NCBI GenBank assembly: GCA_039881145.1
Contig: JAYKKI010000037.1
Coordinates: 18,788,501 to 18,852,500 of the forward strand
Direction of reading: 5' to 3'
Source of the DNA: Druceiella hillmani
Lineage: Eukaryota > Arthropoda > Insecta > Lepidoptera > Hepialidae
DNA length: 64,000 bases
This document shows, in pieces, positions 24,246 to 34,895 of this stretch. The first letter of the stretch is position 1; the number at the start of each line of letters is the position of its first letter. The notes beneath the pieces are model-generated. The model was not told the origin of the DNA, ran no database searches, and saw only the letters and a program-made list of their open reading frames with translations. A program made the position numbers and the translations under genes.

Positions 24246-26980
24246 TAACGACTATACGGAAGTACGGAAGTAAACGACTAGTATAATAGTTCGTACTCTG
24301 TATTACAAATAATAAGGTAAATATTAAAAAAATATATTATTTACATTTTAACTACGAGGAAAAAAGTCAGACATTAAACAAAACTTTTCAAAAATTTTGA
24401 ACAAGTCAAAAACGTTTTTAAAAAATCTCTAACTTTTTTTAACATAAATATGTTTTTCTTCAATAAAGTCGATTCAAATAAGCTTATTTCTCAACAACTA
24501 TAGCTATGTCCACCTTACACATTTTACCACCTTATCCTTATAAAATTTTCAACCATATTTCTCTGATAAATTTTTGATTAAAGCTTTGCAAGGTTGCATT
24601 ACAGATCTTTAATTAATCTGGTGACAAGGCTTTGAATGTGACATTTCAGAATTTAAATAAATTTTACTTACATGTTACGTTGGAAAAAAATAAAGAACAA
24701 AAAAAATGACTCAATTTAGTTTAAATTCAAATATATTAATATGATAAGTATACGTACTATTATAGTAATATGTAATAAGCACTCTACTAAAATAACGTTT
24801 CTTAATTCTAGCACCCGTTAAAATAACGAGAACATCTAAATATGGCGACGACTCTTACAGACAGCGCCGTTTATTTTTTTTTTTAAATAAACAGATAAGA
24901 GATTTATTCGTTTTCTCAATAAGTAAGAATATGATATGCTTTAATAACCAAGGATAAATAATATTATTGCTTATACGTGGTTGTTAATATTCATTTTACA
25001 AATGCATTTCTGTTTAAAAATTTCTTATTAATAAATCAGTAACACTCGTGCAGCCTTTAAGATCAATAAATATTCACACTAGGATTCACGCATCTCCTAG
25101 TCAGTCTACACTGACTATACTGACTACACATGTAAATGATTAAATTATACTGTATTTAAAAAATTTTAATGGAAAAAATGGGTAAATACTCAAATATTAA
25201 GTGAGGCATGTGAAAGAAAATCTGTCAAACCCTATATTTATTTGTATATTTAATTCCTTATATAATTTTAATGAGTAGAAAATTTAAAGAAAACACCACC
25301 TACTCTAGCCATTTTTAAAAATTTATAACAATCCTTGAAAAGACAAGAAATTAATATGGAAAATAATGTGCATTATCTAGAATAGACCAAAGAAGGGTTA
25401 ACAAATATAAATTACTAGTTCACTTATTCAGAAAATTTACGTGCATTACACAGTTAAAATATATTTAGTTTTAGTATTAATAAAAATATATTCAAAGCAT
25501 TCCAATAAAATCAGATTACAACTTGAAAAAGTGTCAATAAGCTAGATATTTTGGTAGTCATTGTAAACTAAATCTCAAAGTCCCCCATTGATATGTTTTT
25601 GCTACTAAAATTATAAGACTTAAAGAAAGACATTTTTTTTATTATTAAGCAAACTTTTAGTTTCGTTTTTGAAAAAAAACTACTATTAAAACTGAGTTAA
25701 AATTTTCCCAAAAAATCTTATAATTTTTTTTTAAAACTAATCATTTTTAAAGAAAGTGTACGAAGGTATGTAATTTTCACTTTTTAAAAAAAATTATTCC
25801 TATCCATACAACTAAAGAGGCAAATTATTCGACGCATTTTAAATGTGGTATCCATAGTCATTAGTAAATTATGTGGGGTTGCCTGTATGTTTTTCGAATA
25901 AAGTTTTCGATTATTTGATGACTTTTTTCCGATTTTAGAATTGCTTAAACTGTATTATCTAACATAAGCCCTTGAAATACTCAAGTACCGATATTTATTA
26001 GTTAGCACTTGATTACTATAATTACTATAAAAAAAATTGTATATTAGAATCAAAACATTTATTACATAATTTTTCCCAATTTGCTTTTATACATGGATAC
26101 TTTTGAGATTTCTGACGACAGTGAAATTATCTGTAGCATAATAAAACATCAAAATAATGCTGCATACCGAAATCTAATTAAACCTTTTTTTTTTCAAAAT
26201 TGATCGTTTTTGAATATAATTTGTCTAAACTCCAAACCAACAACCTATTCTTATGTAGTTTTAATATTGTAAATTTGAATTCGAATTGCAATAATTGATC
26301 AAAATTTTCTTTTTCCAAATATTTTCAAAATTATTTTGTCTTTTTCTAGCTATATTTTTTGACAAAAAATATCTACCAATAAAAAGAATATGTAAGCCTA
26401 GGGAGTGCCTCAAGTTTTAATGAGTATAGCCCAAATTATTTTATTAATATCATATTTTTTGTTTACTAAAAAAAACATATTTTGTTTGCTGTCGCTTGAT
26501 TCTATTTAAACTGAAGAGGCACTTTAATATAATGTCATATGATGGCATAAAAACCAACATTATTAACTTATGACTATGCGGAAATTTGATTCTCTACGGA
26601 AAAGACACCCGGCAGAACGTGACAATGAAAGTTAAGGCGGATATATCACGCTCGTTTGTTCAAAGCATTAATAAAATTAACGTATGAAAATCACATTTGC
26701 TGGCTAAAGTTCAGCACAAAATGTCACCTGGACAAAAATTTTTAGTAACTTTAAAAATATATTTATATTAAACACGGGGTTCGAAATATGTTTAATTTCT
26801 GGATTTGTTTCAAGGAAATATTTTTTGAAATGAATCCAGGTGGATCTGTAATATTTATATAAATATTTGTGTAAATATTACAGATTACTACGTGTTACGA
26901 TAAAAATATGATCAATAATTGACAAGAATTAAATTGAAACATACCTCAACACATTTTTCATTAGTTGATTATCATGCGCA
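24246..26980. other. Non-coding interval, nothing recognised
   Basis: A tiny tandem (ggaagtaacgacta / ggaagtaaacgacta) lies at about 24240-24280. Otherwise AT-rich sequence with dense stops and no identifiable repeat or exon. Confidence 0.5.
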
Positions 26981-26983
26981 CTG

Positions 26984-26989
26984 TTTATT
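26984..26989 (-). promoter_or_regulatory. Candidate polyadenylation signal AATAAA
   Basis: AATAAA on the minus strand lies about 20 bases past the stop codon of the 88-codon frame, a normal position for a 3' end signal. The hexamer is common in AT-rich DNA, so its weight comes from the placement. Confidence 0.4.
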
Positions 26990-27009
26990 GTACCACTGAC
27001 GAAAGTATT

Positions 27010-27294
27010 TCAGTCAGGATATCTAGCTAGGCCTCTTACTACCCAGTGTTGTCCATAGTGAGTTGAAGGAGTTGGTATTTTCTCAGGTGCATTCCACATC
27101 CAAGGTATCGGAGCGTGCCTGTTATCGCCCTTTACAAGATACCTGTGTCTTTGTTCATCCGCTAATATACTGTTTTGTTGGGTACATTTTAAACCCATCG
27201 GATCCGCAACATTCTGCGGTAAACCTACATCTTGAAAGCCTAAATAATCTTGCTTATCGCTTCTGTGTAGACTCATGTTCTTGATTGAAGATTC
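27010..27294 (-). CDS. Candidate host exon or small gene, 88 codons, unknown function
   Basis: The minus-strand frame starts at ATG 27276 and ends at TGA 27012-27010, giving 88 residues. Unlike the chance frames nearby, it is low in Ile/Lys/Asn/Phe runs and rich in Pro, His, Gln, Arg and Trp. It contains LPQNVADPMGLKC, DEQRHRYLVKG, APIPWMWNAPEKIPTPSTHY and GQHWVVRGLARYPD. No signal peptide, membrane segment or coiled coil is seen. The frame remains open upstream of the ATG to a TGA that overlaps TTTGTCAG, a possible splice acceptor ending at 27295, so this may be a last exon starting at 27294. An AATAAA lies about 20 bases after the stop. A GC-rich island at 27600-27780 lies on the 5' side. 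I do not recognise the protein; its Pro/Trp/Tyr-rich, repeat-free character recalls small axonemal proteins, but that is only an impression. Confidence 0.5.
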   Translation of the reverse strand, partial: ESSIKNMSLHRSDKQDYLGFQDVGLPQNVADPMGLKCTQQNSILADEQRHRYLVKGDNRHAPIPWMWNAPEKIPTPSTHYGQHWVVRGLARYPD

Positions 27295-27299
27295 CTGAC

Positions 27300-27590
27300 A
27301 AATTCATTACTTTCAATTTTACTACAGATATCGAATAATTCAGACGTAAAAAAAATATTGTATTAGGTTACATTAATTAAAAGAAAGACGATGGGTTACG
27401 ATGTGAAACAAGGATGCGATGTCAGACATGTGAGACAAGGATATGGTTACTATCATAGAATATGCGAGTAATATGTATGCCATTGAAATAGATTTTATTT
27501 CTGTATCATGACTTAATTTTACCGACGGATGATACGAGCCTACTCCCACATTTGATGAGGCCCTTAATCTTTACCATTATGTTATTGCCT
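27300..27590. other. Non-coding interval, possible intron
   Basis: If the exon at 27010-27294 is real, this stretch would be its upstream intron. No protein-like sequence is seen. Confidence 0.3.
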
Positions 27591-27599
27591 GAAAGTAAT

Positions 27600-27800
27600 A
27601 AAATACGTTGCTAAATATCCCGTCCCGCCGAGCGTGACACACTACACTCTACACTCTACACACCATTTCACACACTACACTCTACAACATAACGCTACGT
27701 GTATGTTGGCGTGACGGCCTCTGCCGTCGCGTCCGCGCCTATCTGCTCGTTTACCTGTCACACCGGATGTGGTGGTGGCGGGATATCGCTATTTAAACTT
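27600..27800. promoter_or_regulatory. GC-rich island with short repeats; possible promoter or old element
   Basis: This is one of two clear GC/CpG-rich patches in the window (for example 'gccgtcgcgtccgcgcctat' near 27722). It contains repeats of 'cacactacactctac' at about 27637-27685. On the minus strand GACAG followed by GTAAAC near 27755 resembles a splice donor pointing toward the candidate exon at 27010-27294. Alternatively the near-matching ends 'taaatatcccg' (27613) and 'cgggatatcgctattta' (27779) could be diverged terminal inverted repeats of a roughly 180-bp element. I cannot decide between these. Confidence 0.3.
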
Positions 27801-27959
27801 TTTCATATATTTTACAACCCACGTTGATGTCACGTTACCGTCTCAAACCACTTTGTGTGTACCGGTAGATTTATGTGTTTGTGTTTTTTACTATCACGCG
27901 ATACAATTACTGACAGTTGAATTTTTCGATTTTTGGGTCTATGATGTATATTGAGAATT

Positions 27960-29570
27960 TTATTTCCGACATAGTTTTTCGAAATCTACCCCACGTTTCA
28001 AAAATAAAAAAAAAGTTCTGGCTGCCATTATCATTTTAATACAGTGGTCGGTTCGGTTCATTTATCAATGATTTAGTTCTTATTCCATGCTTCAACATAA
28101 TAAAAAACTGTACCACGCACATATTGTGAAAATAAAACCGCTTAAAATAAATAAACTATTTTATAAAAATTGGCAGTAATTTTCTCAATTTACTTTTTAA
28201 CTGAAAGACCCTAAACAGTTGGTCTACCTTCTCATCTTTATTATTTATTAACAAAACATTCCGAAAAATATAGTTATACCCTGTGTCCATCTAAATATTA
28301 TGCAATTTACGAAAGTGAAAATATCATACTAGTCGTTCGTTTTTGTGTCAACCTTGAATAAAGAAATAAAATTGCAAAAACATATATTAATTAACTAAAC
28401 TTCTTCCATTAAAATTAACATGATAATGGTAAGGCAAGCAATTCAGAAATATGTACGTTACATTGTTTTAATTTTGTCACTTTGCCATATGTTATAAAAA
28501 TAAATTATTGTTACTAAATAAAAAAAAATATAACAAGCGCCTATTGATGAATTTTATTTTGCAGATTTGTGCAACTGTTCAGAAAGTTATTAAATTTTTG
28601 AAACCAAATAATATTTCCTTTAAGGATTGATATCTTTTCAAATACTATAATAGTTAAATGTGCGATTTTTGATCTGTTGCGACAAACAAATTAATTTATC
28701 ACTACATAAATATTGTTAATTAAAATAAAAAATATGACGGAAAAAATACGAAAAAAATATTCCAATATTTTCATTTAAAATATCCCACAAAATATCACAT
28801 AATGCTTTCCCGGAAATATATCGAGCGAAACTTACAAGAACTCAAAATAATACGCGAATAAAACACAATCGATAATACTACTGCATACCACAAATATTTT
28901 TTTTTCATATATCGTAAAGGTTACTACTTTTCTTTGCATTTTACGTGGAATGATTGAAAACTTCTTAAATTTAGCTTTGTGTGAGCGCAAATGTGTAAAA
29001 AGAAAAGTCTAGTGATGTTATATAATATCAAAGACCGGATTGTATATATAACAGCCGTATCCGTTTAAGTAGTTCAAATAATATGATAGTCACTGTAAAT
29101 ACTCCAGGTTTTGTTCACAACGGAGATTTCGTGAATATAAGTGTAATTACTTCCAAAATTATGTTCATACAATTATACTAATTATCACATTGTACTAAAA
29201 TTATATTTACTAAAATTATATCGCAAAAAATTTTAACCTACATAGTATTGACGGGGTGGATGGAGTTCAGGTATAATTATATTTAAATTACCAGGGTTAT
29301 TTGATCTACTGACAAAAACAACTGATTCATTTACTTATCTCTATGTCACACCGTCTTAACCGTAAATGTAGAAAATACAACAGGACAAATAATAGATATG
29401 AACAGAAATTTCTTACAAATAATGACAAAATAAAAATTAAGTTACATACCTTAACTTTATATTATTTACTTTATATTATTTAATATTTTATTCACAAAAA
29501 GATAACTGGTTTGGCTTGTGCAGTTATGCTATAAACGTCACCGACGAGGCCGGTTTACTGTTAGCACCTG
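27960..29570. other. Non-coding interval, nothing recognised
   Basis: AT-rich, dense stops, no repeat family or RNA gene recognised. Confidence 0.5.
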
Positions 29571-29574
29571 TTGA

Positions 29575-29695
29575 TATACACACATATACATACACAAATA
29601 TATACATACATACACATATATATACACATACACATACATACACATGTACACGTATACACACACATTTATATATACAGACATAACTACATACACGT
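29575..29695 (+). repeat. Microsatellite of ACAT/ACAC/ATAT type
   Basis: About 115 bases of alternating 'atacacatatacatacac' units. It follows the 3' untranslated side of the LINE on the minus strand, about 180 bases beyond its stop, so it may be the element's simple-repeat tail or its insertion site. The open frames through it on both strands are low-complexity artefacts. Confidence 0.9.
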
Positions 29696-29871
29696 TATTA
29701 CCTACGGAGGAGACATAGCACAAAAAAAGAAGGAAAACCAAAATTCTAAAAACAATAGAATAAATTAAGATAATAATAATAAATATAATTTAAATCAAAT
29801 AATTTCGAAGTGCCCATATTTTTTGTTTATTCCAGTTGTATTTGCTGGGTCAAAAGCCACTTACGATTTGA

Positions 29872-30965
29872 TCATTTAAAACTAGTCATGGATCCAATGG
29901 TCTTCAGCGGCGGAGGAAGGTCATTACAAATTTTAGTTGGAACAAACTTGAAACCAGCCCGATAACCGGTTGTGCGATATTCCGGGACTGAGAGAAGCCG
30001 GTCTTTGGCCTGCGTCACGTGGCGATGAGCACTGCCGGACAAGTTTAATATGTCGTAAAGATATTTCGGCTCCTTTGTTGTGAAAAGTTTACGCAAGAAG
30101 CAGATAGTATGATAACTGCGACAATTGTGCATTAGGAGCATTCCATGCGCATTTAAATAGAATGATAAATAGGATTATCGTAGGATGCCGAAACAAAAAC
30201 GCTGCTATACTTCCCTACTGAGACATACTTCCCGTAATTAGAAAACGTGATTTGGTAGGGTGTAACAATGAGGTATCTTTACACGATCAATTCCAGATTT
30301 TTATGGGATTTTCATTAATCTTTTCGCTCACTCTGTCTTCATCTCCCTTACGAAAAGATTTGTACAGATACGTGTCATCATGCGTAAAAATGAGTTTCAA
30401 CTTACTGTAAATTGATTGAAATATCTGACGTGTACAAAGTGAAAAGTAGCAACCTGAGTATTGACACTTACGGTACTCTTCTAGAAATGACATGGACTTT
30501 AGAAGTAATAGTTTGATTACCATCAAATACTTTGACGTACTGACAACGTCACTTAAAGCAGTTTTTAAACCATTCATACACGCATTCCGATAAGCCGTAA
30601 TATTGTGATTTAGCCATTAAAATTGGAAAACTTACGCAATCAAAAGCACATGAATAATTCAAAAGAACGACAGCTCCCTTCCATGAGCTGACGAGAAAAT
30701 ATCATTAGTAATAGATAGACGTACTGTGGATATACTGTATTGATCACAGAAACCTGATTGGGTAAGGGGTCACTTTGAGGGATTCTAAAAATCTTTTGAG
30801 CTGATTACAAAAAAATGGTTTCTATGATTTTATACATTGCCGGTAGAATGCTTATTGGGTGAAGATAGTTTAATGACTGTACGCTACTTTTATTGCCTAT
30901 TAGGATAACAACTACTTTTTTACATATCTCAGGATAGGTAGATGAGGTGAGCTATAAATTTACAA
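29872..30965 (-). pseudogene. LINE ORF2: reverse transcriptase domain and C terminus
   Basis: Read on the minus strand from about 30960: LTSSTYPEICKK and LNYLHPISILPAMYKIIE (first conserved RT blocks), then TQSGFCDQYS. VVLLNYSCAFDCVSFPILM carries the AFD motif around the first catalytic Asp. FTHDDTYLYKSFRKGDED (about 30385-30330) holds the catalytic DD pair in place of the usual YADD. The frame 30141-29872 gives the typical end of this group: EPKYLYDILNLSG, SAHRHVTQAKDR, PEYRTTGYRAGFKF and ICNDLPPPLK. The frames 30577-30287 and 30141-29872 are separated by shifts and stops, so no active enzyme can be made. Confidence 0.85.
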
Positions 30966-30971
30966 TTTTGG

Positions 30972-31201
30972 GAATCACAATTCAATGAAACTACGTGATG
31001 TGGTATTATTTCTACTGTACATCTTGCAAAGACTCTTGCAAGAACAATCTTTGCTAATAGCCCACCTGAAGATGTTATAATATAATGAAACCTAGGTTGT
31101 GGTAAGGAACTTAAAGAAAGTAGAAATAATACTACATAACGTAGTTTAATTTAATTGTGAATAATGAATTTCTACAAAATTAATGCCAAATATATTCAAT
31201 A
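30972..31201 (+). mobile_element. Fold-back element copy 2, nested in the LINE
   Basis: The left arm begins inside the element (atcacaattcaatgaaacta at about 30973) and the right arm ends in the family terminal TTCAATA at 31195-31201. The internal hammerhead-like core is at 31062-31102. There stem II has changed to GTTAT/ATAAT (one G-C pair replaced by A-T on both sides, one G-U), stem I CCAC/GTGG is kept, and the cleavage site reads TT instead of TC. LINE coding sequence lies on both sides, so it inserted into the LINE. The outer left end is lost. Confidence 0.85.
31062..31102 (+). ncRNA. Hammerhead-ribozyme-like motif, diverged copy
   Basis: CTGAAGA (31066-31072) matches the CUGANGA core, followed by one extra T, a GTTAT-AAT-ATAAT stem, GAAA, CCTAGG and TT. 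Flanking CCAC/GTGG would form stem I. Compared with the copy at 37414-37454 one stem pair has changed on both sides. Catalysis is unproven, and the extra base after the core departs from the standard motif. Confidence 0.35.
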
Positions 31202-31990
31202 TTTGGTAATTACGGTAAGCATGTACGGTAGTGTTAGTTTCAACATCTGTGTGTATACCTTCCACATCGACAGCTTTGGACATTAAAGAAAACACAATCT
31301 TCGACATAATATCTTCACTCACTGCCTGAAAACGCATTTTCGTCTCAGCGAAACGACGGGTATCATAAAAAGAAATGAGATCAGTGTCCGATTTATAGGG
31401 GCAAAGCCATGTTGCAAAGTGATCGATGATCCGATCAGGATCGCGGTGTGTGTGATGGTATGACAGATTTTTTTCTCTTTACTGATGGGATATATTGTTT
31501 GCAAGCCTCGACACAAATGTTTGCTATCTCCACGATGCACGTTTACATAAAAAGTAAAATATGCTTTTCTCTCCCATCTTAAAGCTGTGGCAACTAGATA
31601 TCTCAGCAATTTATAATAATCTAATCATATGTCGTTCTTTGATTTAAGAGCTTTAGAGAGGTCTCAATCACGTAGACGCATCACGAGACGGATCGTCGTT
31701 TGGATCGAGAGCACTCCGTTCGCTCCCTCACTGATGCATAGGCACCAAAAATCGACAAAACGCTAGTGTTAAATTTATTAACAATTTTATCGATATCGTC
31801 GCCCACTGCAACGCTATCCCATTGAACTTTTTGTACCACTGAAACAACCAACTTCATATCTATTTTATTATAAAAACTGGAACGGGCTCAATCACGAGTT
31901 TTTTTAAACCAAACATCTCCAGGTAACAATGGTATTGGCGGTGCTTGAATTGGCCTATTTCAGAAAATCTATATTGAGGTCACCTGTGAA
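31202..31990 (-). pseudogene. LINE ORF2: endonuclease remnant and linker to RT
   Basis: The minus strand starts with the endonuclease motif GDLNIDFLK (31990-31958), then shows EVGCFSG (about 31840) and WDSVAVGDDIDKIVNKFNTS (about 31815-31760), the linker pattern of jockey-type elements. It continues with NVHRGDSKHL (in the frame 31609-31319) and KSDTDLISFYDTRRFAE. FQAVSEDIMSKIVFSLMSKA ends the piece (frame 31337-31146). The latter should continue into the RT start at 30960 but is cut by the fold-back insertion near 31201. The N-terminal catalytic part of the endonuclease is absent. Confidence 0.75.
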
Positions 31991-32658
31991 GAAAAAGTAT
32001 CTACATAACGGCGTACGAGTTTTGTCCGGCTTTCTCCTTTGTTCAACTAAGGAGTTCCTTGTAGAAAGGAGAGAGATTCCGCGAGGAACAATCGACGCGA
32101 CGGTGTTCACTCCCCGGCGCTTGCGAACGGCTTCAAGCAAGCTATCGCTCATGGAATGTGACCACAGTCGTAACAGAAAAGAGTGCGAACGATTCTTGCG
32201 CGGCGCTCCCATTCGACACGCCGATTCGATCTCGTGCGGCGGCATCGCAACAGCCGTTACGCGTGCGATTCCCAGCTCCAGTCCACCGCGATCTTCGGCC
32301 GAGCGTTCGGGGATACCGAAGATTTCAATATTATAGGGGTGCTCATACTGCTCCAGTTCCATGTTGCATCTGCAACAGTTCCGCGAAGCCTATTGACCTG
32401 TACTTTGATCGTCTCAACTTTATTTAATTTTGTTTCTAACTTATTTATAGGTTTTTCGTAGCGTAAATTTTTGCAGTCAAGAAGTTTAAGGAAACTTGAA
32501 AATCCGTCCCCATAGCCGACATTTCGGCGCGTATAGTTATCAGTTCAGACATAATGGTTGATATATAATCTGTAGACATCATGAAAGGGGTGAACGCTTG
32601 TGTATGTGATGCTACTTCACCTACCTTTATAGCGCAAGCCGTTTTTTTTTGAAGCCAT
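31955..32658 (-). pseudogene. LINE ORF1, fused by deletion to an endonuclease fragment
   Basis: The likely ORF1 start is the minus-strand ATG at 32658-32656 (MASKKTACAIKVGEVASHTQ), followed by a heptad-like stretch (ISTIMSELITIRAEMSAM) that would be the coiled coil. Stops then interrupt near 32450. The long frame 32362-31955 (135 codons) carries the RNA-binding-type ORF1 block: YNIEIFGIPERSAED, HEIESACRMGAPR, SHSFLLRLWSH and LLEAVRKRRGVNT. It ends directly in TGDLNIDFLK, part of the endonuclease. The ORF1 stop, the intergenic part and the endonuclease N-terminus are thus missing while the fusion keeps the frame. Overlapping plus-strand frames are shadows. Confidence 0.8.
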
Positions 32659-32723
32659 TATAATAAGATCTAACTCCTTTATATTTTAATTTTATTAAAG
32701 ATTGTTTTTATTCGGCTTTGATT

Positions 32724-32816
32724 TATATATATATATTTATATATATATATACAGGATCGAACCTGTGGTACTTGAGTAGTGTAACAAGTTTAAACTTTCC
32801 GCGCTACAGTCAACAG
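32724..32816 (-). mobile_element. tRNA-derived SINE (family 2), head plus TA tail
   Basis: On the minus strand an A-box-like GTAGCGCGGAAAG (32808-32796) is followed 45 bases on by a B box GGTTCGATCCT (32763-32753), exactly tRNA spacing. It then runs into a TA microsatellite (32752-32724). The sequence differs from SINE family 1. It could also be a degraded tRNA gene, but I could not draw a full cloverleaf. It abuts the 5' side of the LINE remnant. Confidence 0.5.
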
Positions 32817-32819
32817 TTA

Positions 32820-33790
32820 CTTATATAATGAAACAATGCGATGAGTTGGCGACAAATAAATAAGTACTTACTTTTTTGTTGAAGTCGGTTCTTTTAAATA
32901 CTGTATTATATGTTAGAAATGATACTTAGTCTATGTTAAGTAAGGCAGCCTAACAACATTAAAATTACCTGAAATATTTATGTTTGTTAAATTATTTATT
33001 TTTATTAATATGACAAACATGGCTTGGCTATGTACAAATGTGGCTTGGCTAATGTGGCACATTCACTGTCGCATCGGTTGTAGTATCAAAATGCTCACAG
33101 GATATATTATATTTTTTTAAACTCATTTAAAATTTATTTTTGAGGTTTTGAGAGCATAGAATATTCTTACACTTACAATAGGGTAAACACATTTATTTTT
33201 TAAATATCCAGGGTGTTTATTTTTACCAACGCAAAATATATTATACAGAGTCTGTGATCAGTTTTCAGCATATTTTTAAATATTTTTTTAGTACCACTCA
33301 AAGTAAACATGTATCTTTTTATAAATTTGGTTATATAATGTGTTCTTTACATTTAGTTTAAAACACATATACTAAAAAGTGTAAATTAGTTTTTGATTTC
33401 ACTACTGGTATAAACCTTCTGTTCAAACTTGTTTCTTAATGTCTAACGCTTGGATTGAGAAACAAGTTTCTAAGACAATATAAAGTAGCTATAATATTTG
33501 ATGTTCAATAAATGGCTCTCAGAAATTGAGGAAGCATCTTAAGCTTTGAAGAGATCTTTATAAAAGAGTACGGCTTGCCATAACCAATTCGGTTTGACGC
33601 TCTAGAAAATAGAGAACCTATTTTCTAGATATTGTCTCCTAATGTATTAGGGAAAATAATTACGACATGTTGACCTTAGAGCCTTTGGTAAAGGGTAACT
33701 AAAGTTCATTAATAAATGAGCAAAAATCAGTCTACAGTTTAAAAATATAATTACGCGTATAGATGTGAACAAGGAACGAATTTCTTAGAG
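32820..33790. other. Non-coding interval, possibly Helitron-derived
   Basis: It contains a short hairpin (ctagaaaatag / ctattttctag, about 33602-33631). No coding sequence is recognised. Since the Helitron helicase starts near 33795, its upstream Rep portion would be expected here but is not visible. Confidence 0.4.
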
Positions 33791-33794
33791 AAAT

Positions 33795-34895
33795 AAGTTA
33801 GCACCGGTAAAACTTATCAATTTGTTTTTAGCAACAGTAAGAAGTGATCGTGGGATCACCTTAGCATTCGCTTCTTCTGGTATTGCCACTATGCTGTCGG
33901 AAAAAGGCCAGTTTACGTATTCTTATGATAAAACTTCCCCTCAACCACCTACATATAGAAACTCTGATTTACAACAATTCAGAATAGAGCAATTTTGCAA
34001 ATGCATTAAGAGAAATTAAAATTATAATATAGAATGAATATACTATGACAAAATGGGAGACATTGTAGCTTTAAATAGTTGGATTACTGGCAGGATATTT
34101 TCTCCAAAATTTAAAGGTAAAGTAAGTCTCTGTCGGTAAATCTTCAGAGTTTCTACTCAAATAAGGGCAAAGAGTTTCTACCATTAACAGACAGCATGAT
34201 GGAAATCCCTAGCAAATTGTGTGCTAAAGTAACTACATTGAAAGAGTTGAGAGGAAATATATCCAGATATTGCCCATTTAAATGACGAGCCTATGGACTG
34301 GTTGGGAGAAGAAGCTATCCTTACTTTAAAAAACGACGAAGCATCGGTCATCGAGGATATATTGCTGAATTCATTTGAAGGCGAGGAAATCGAATATAAT
34401 TCAATATATAGTTGGAAAGTGCAGACCAAATAGTTTATTACCGAGCAGAATTCTGAACATTCTAAATCCACCAGATCTACCATACCTTAGGCTGTTACTG
34501 CGTATGAGTATGCCTGTGATGTTGCTCAGAAATTTGAAACCGCTAAAGCTTTATGAGGTACTAGGCTGCAAATCAAATCTTCGCAATATAGTTGAATCCA
34601 CTATATTAAGAGGACATATCCAGAGAAAAACAGTTTTTTTGTCACGTATTTCATTGATTCACAACGATCTTCATTTTGAATATAAAAAATTGCAGTTTCT
34701 ATTTAAACTTTGCTTCTCAATGACGATTAACTATTCGCATGGACAAAAAATCATATTGAGAGAAGTTGGCTTGAAGTAACACTGTTTCCCCCAAGCTCAC
34801 TTTTATGTAGGGTACTCGCGTGTAAATTCACATTATAGCTGGTTTATTTTATTGTCACATTTTAAAATAGTAAAGGACATTGTTAAGAAAGAAAT
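33795..34895 (+). pseudogene. Helitron PIF1-like helicase, broken C-terminal two thirds
   Basis: The plus strand begins at a Walker A remnant, STGKTY (33800-33818). A shift leads to FLATVRSDRGITLAFASSGIA (33822 onward), the conserved segment after the P-loop in Helitron helicases. Later come YPDIAHLND and EAILTLKNDEASVIEDILL (34250-34360), then NPPDLPYLRLLLRMSMPVML and LRNLKP (34460-34545). FLSRISLIHNDLHFEYKKLQ and FKLCFSMTINYSHGQKI follow (34635-34755), the latter being the helicase motif usually read as a MTINKSQGQT-type block. YVGYSRVNSH and FKIVKDIVKKEI mark the end near 34890. At least four frameshifts or stops break it. The Rep nuclease half and clear Helitron termini were not found. 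Confidence 0.85.

Larger units (their letters stand above)
29872..32658 (-). mobile_element. Decayed jockey/CR1-type LINE with nested insertion
   Basis: On the minus strand ORF1 remains (32658-32000) are followed by a short endonuclease remnant, the linker and the reverse transcriptase to 29872. That is the layout of a non-LTR retrotransposon of the jockey/CR1 group. Most of the endonuclease is deleted: ORF1 runs straight into GDLNIDFLK. A fold-back element (30972-31201) is inserted between the linker and the start of the reverse transcriptase. Stops and frameshifts are frequent. Immediately 5' of it (32724-32816) lies a tRNA-derived SINE head with a TA tract. The 3' part between 29870 and the microsatellite at 29695 would be its untranslated region. 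Confidence 0.85.

Noticed and set aside
29538..29768. Frames of Tyr/Val/Ile/His repeats on both strands
   Set aside because: They are translations of a microsatellite.
31929..32461. Three long plus-strand frames (up to 135 codons)
   Set aside because: They are opposite-strand shadows of the LINE ORF1 pseudogene, which has recognisable protein motifs on the minus strand.
34184..34483. 99-codon minus-strand frame
   Set aside because: It is the shadow of the Helitron helicase, whose conserved motifs read on the plus strand.
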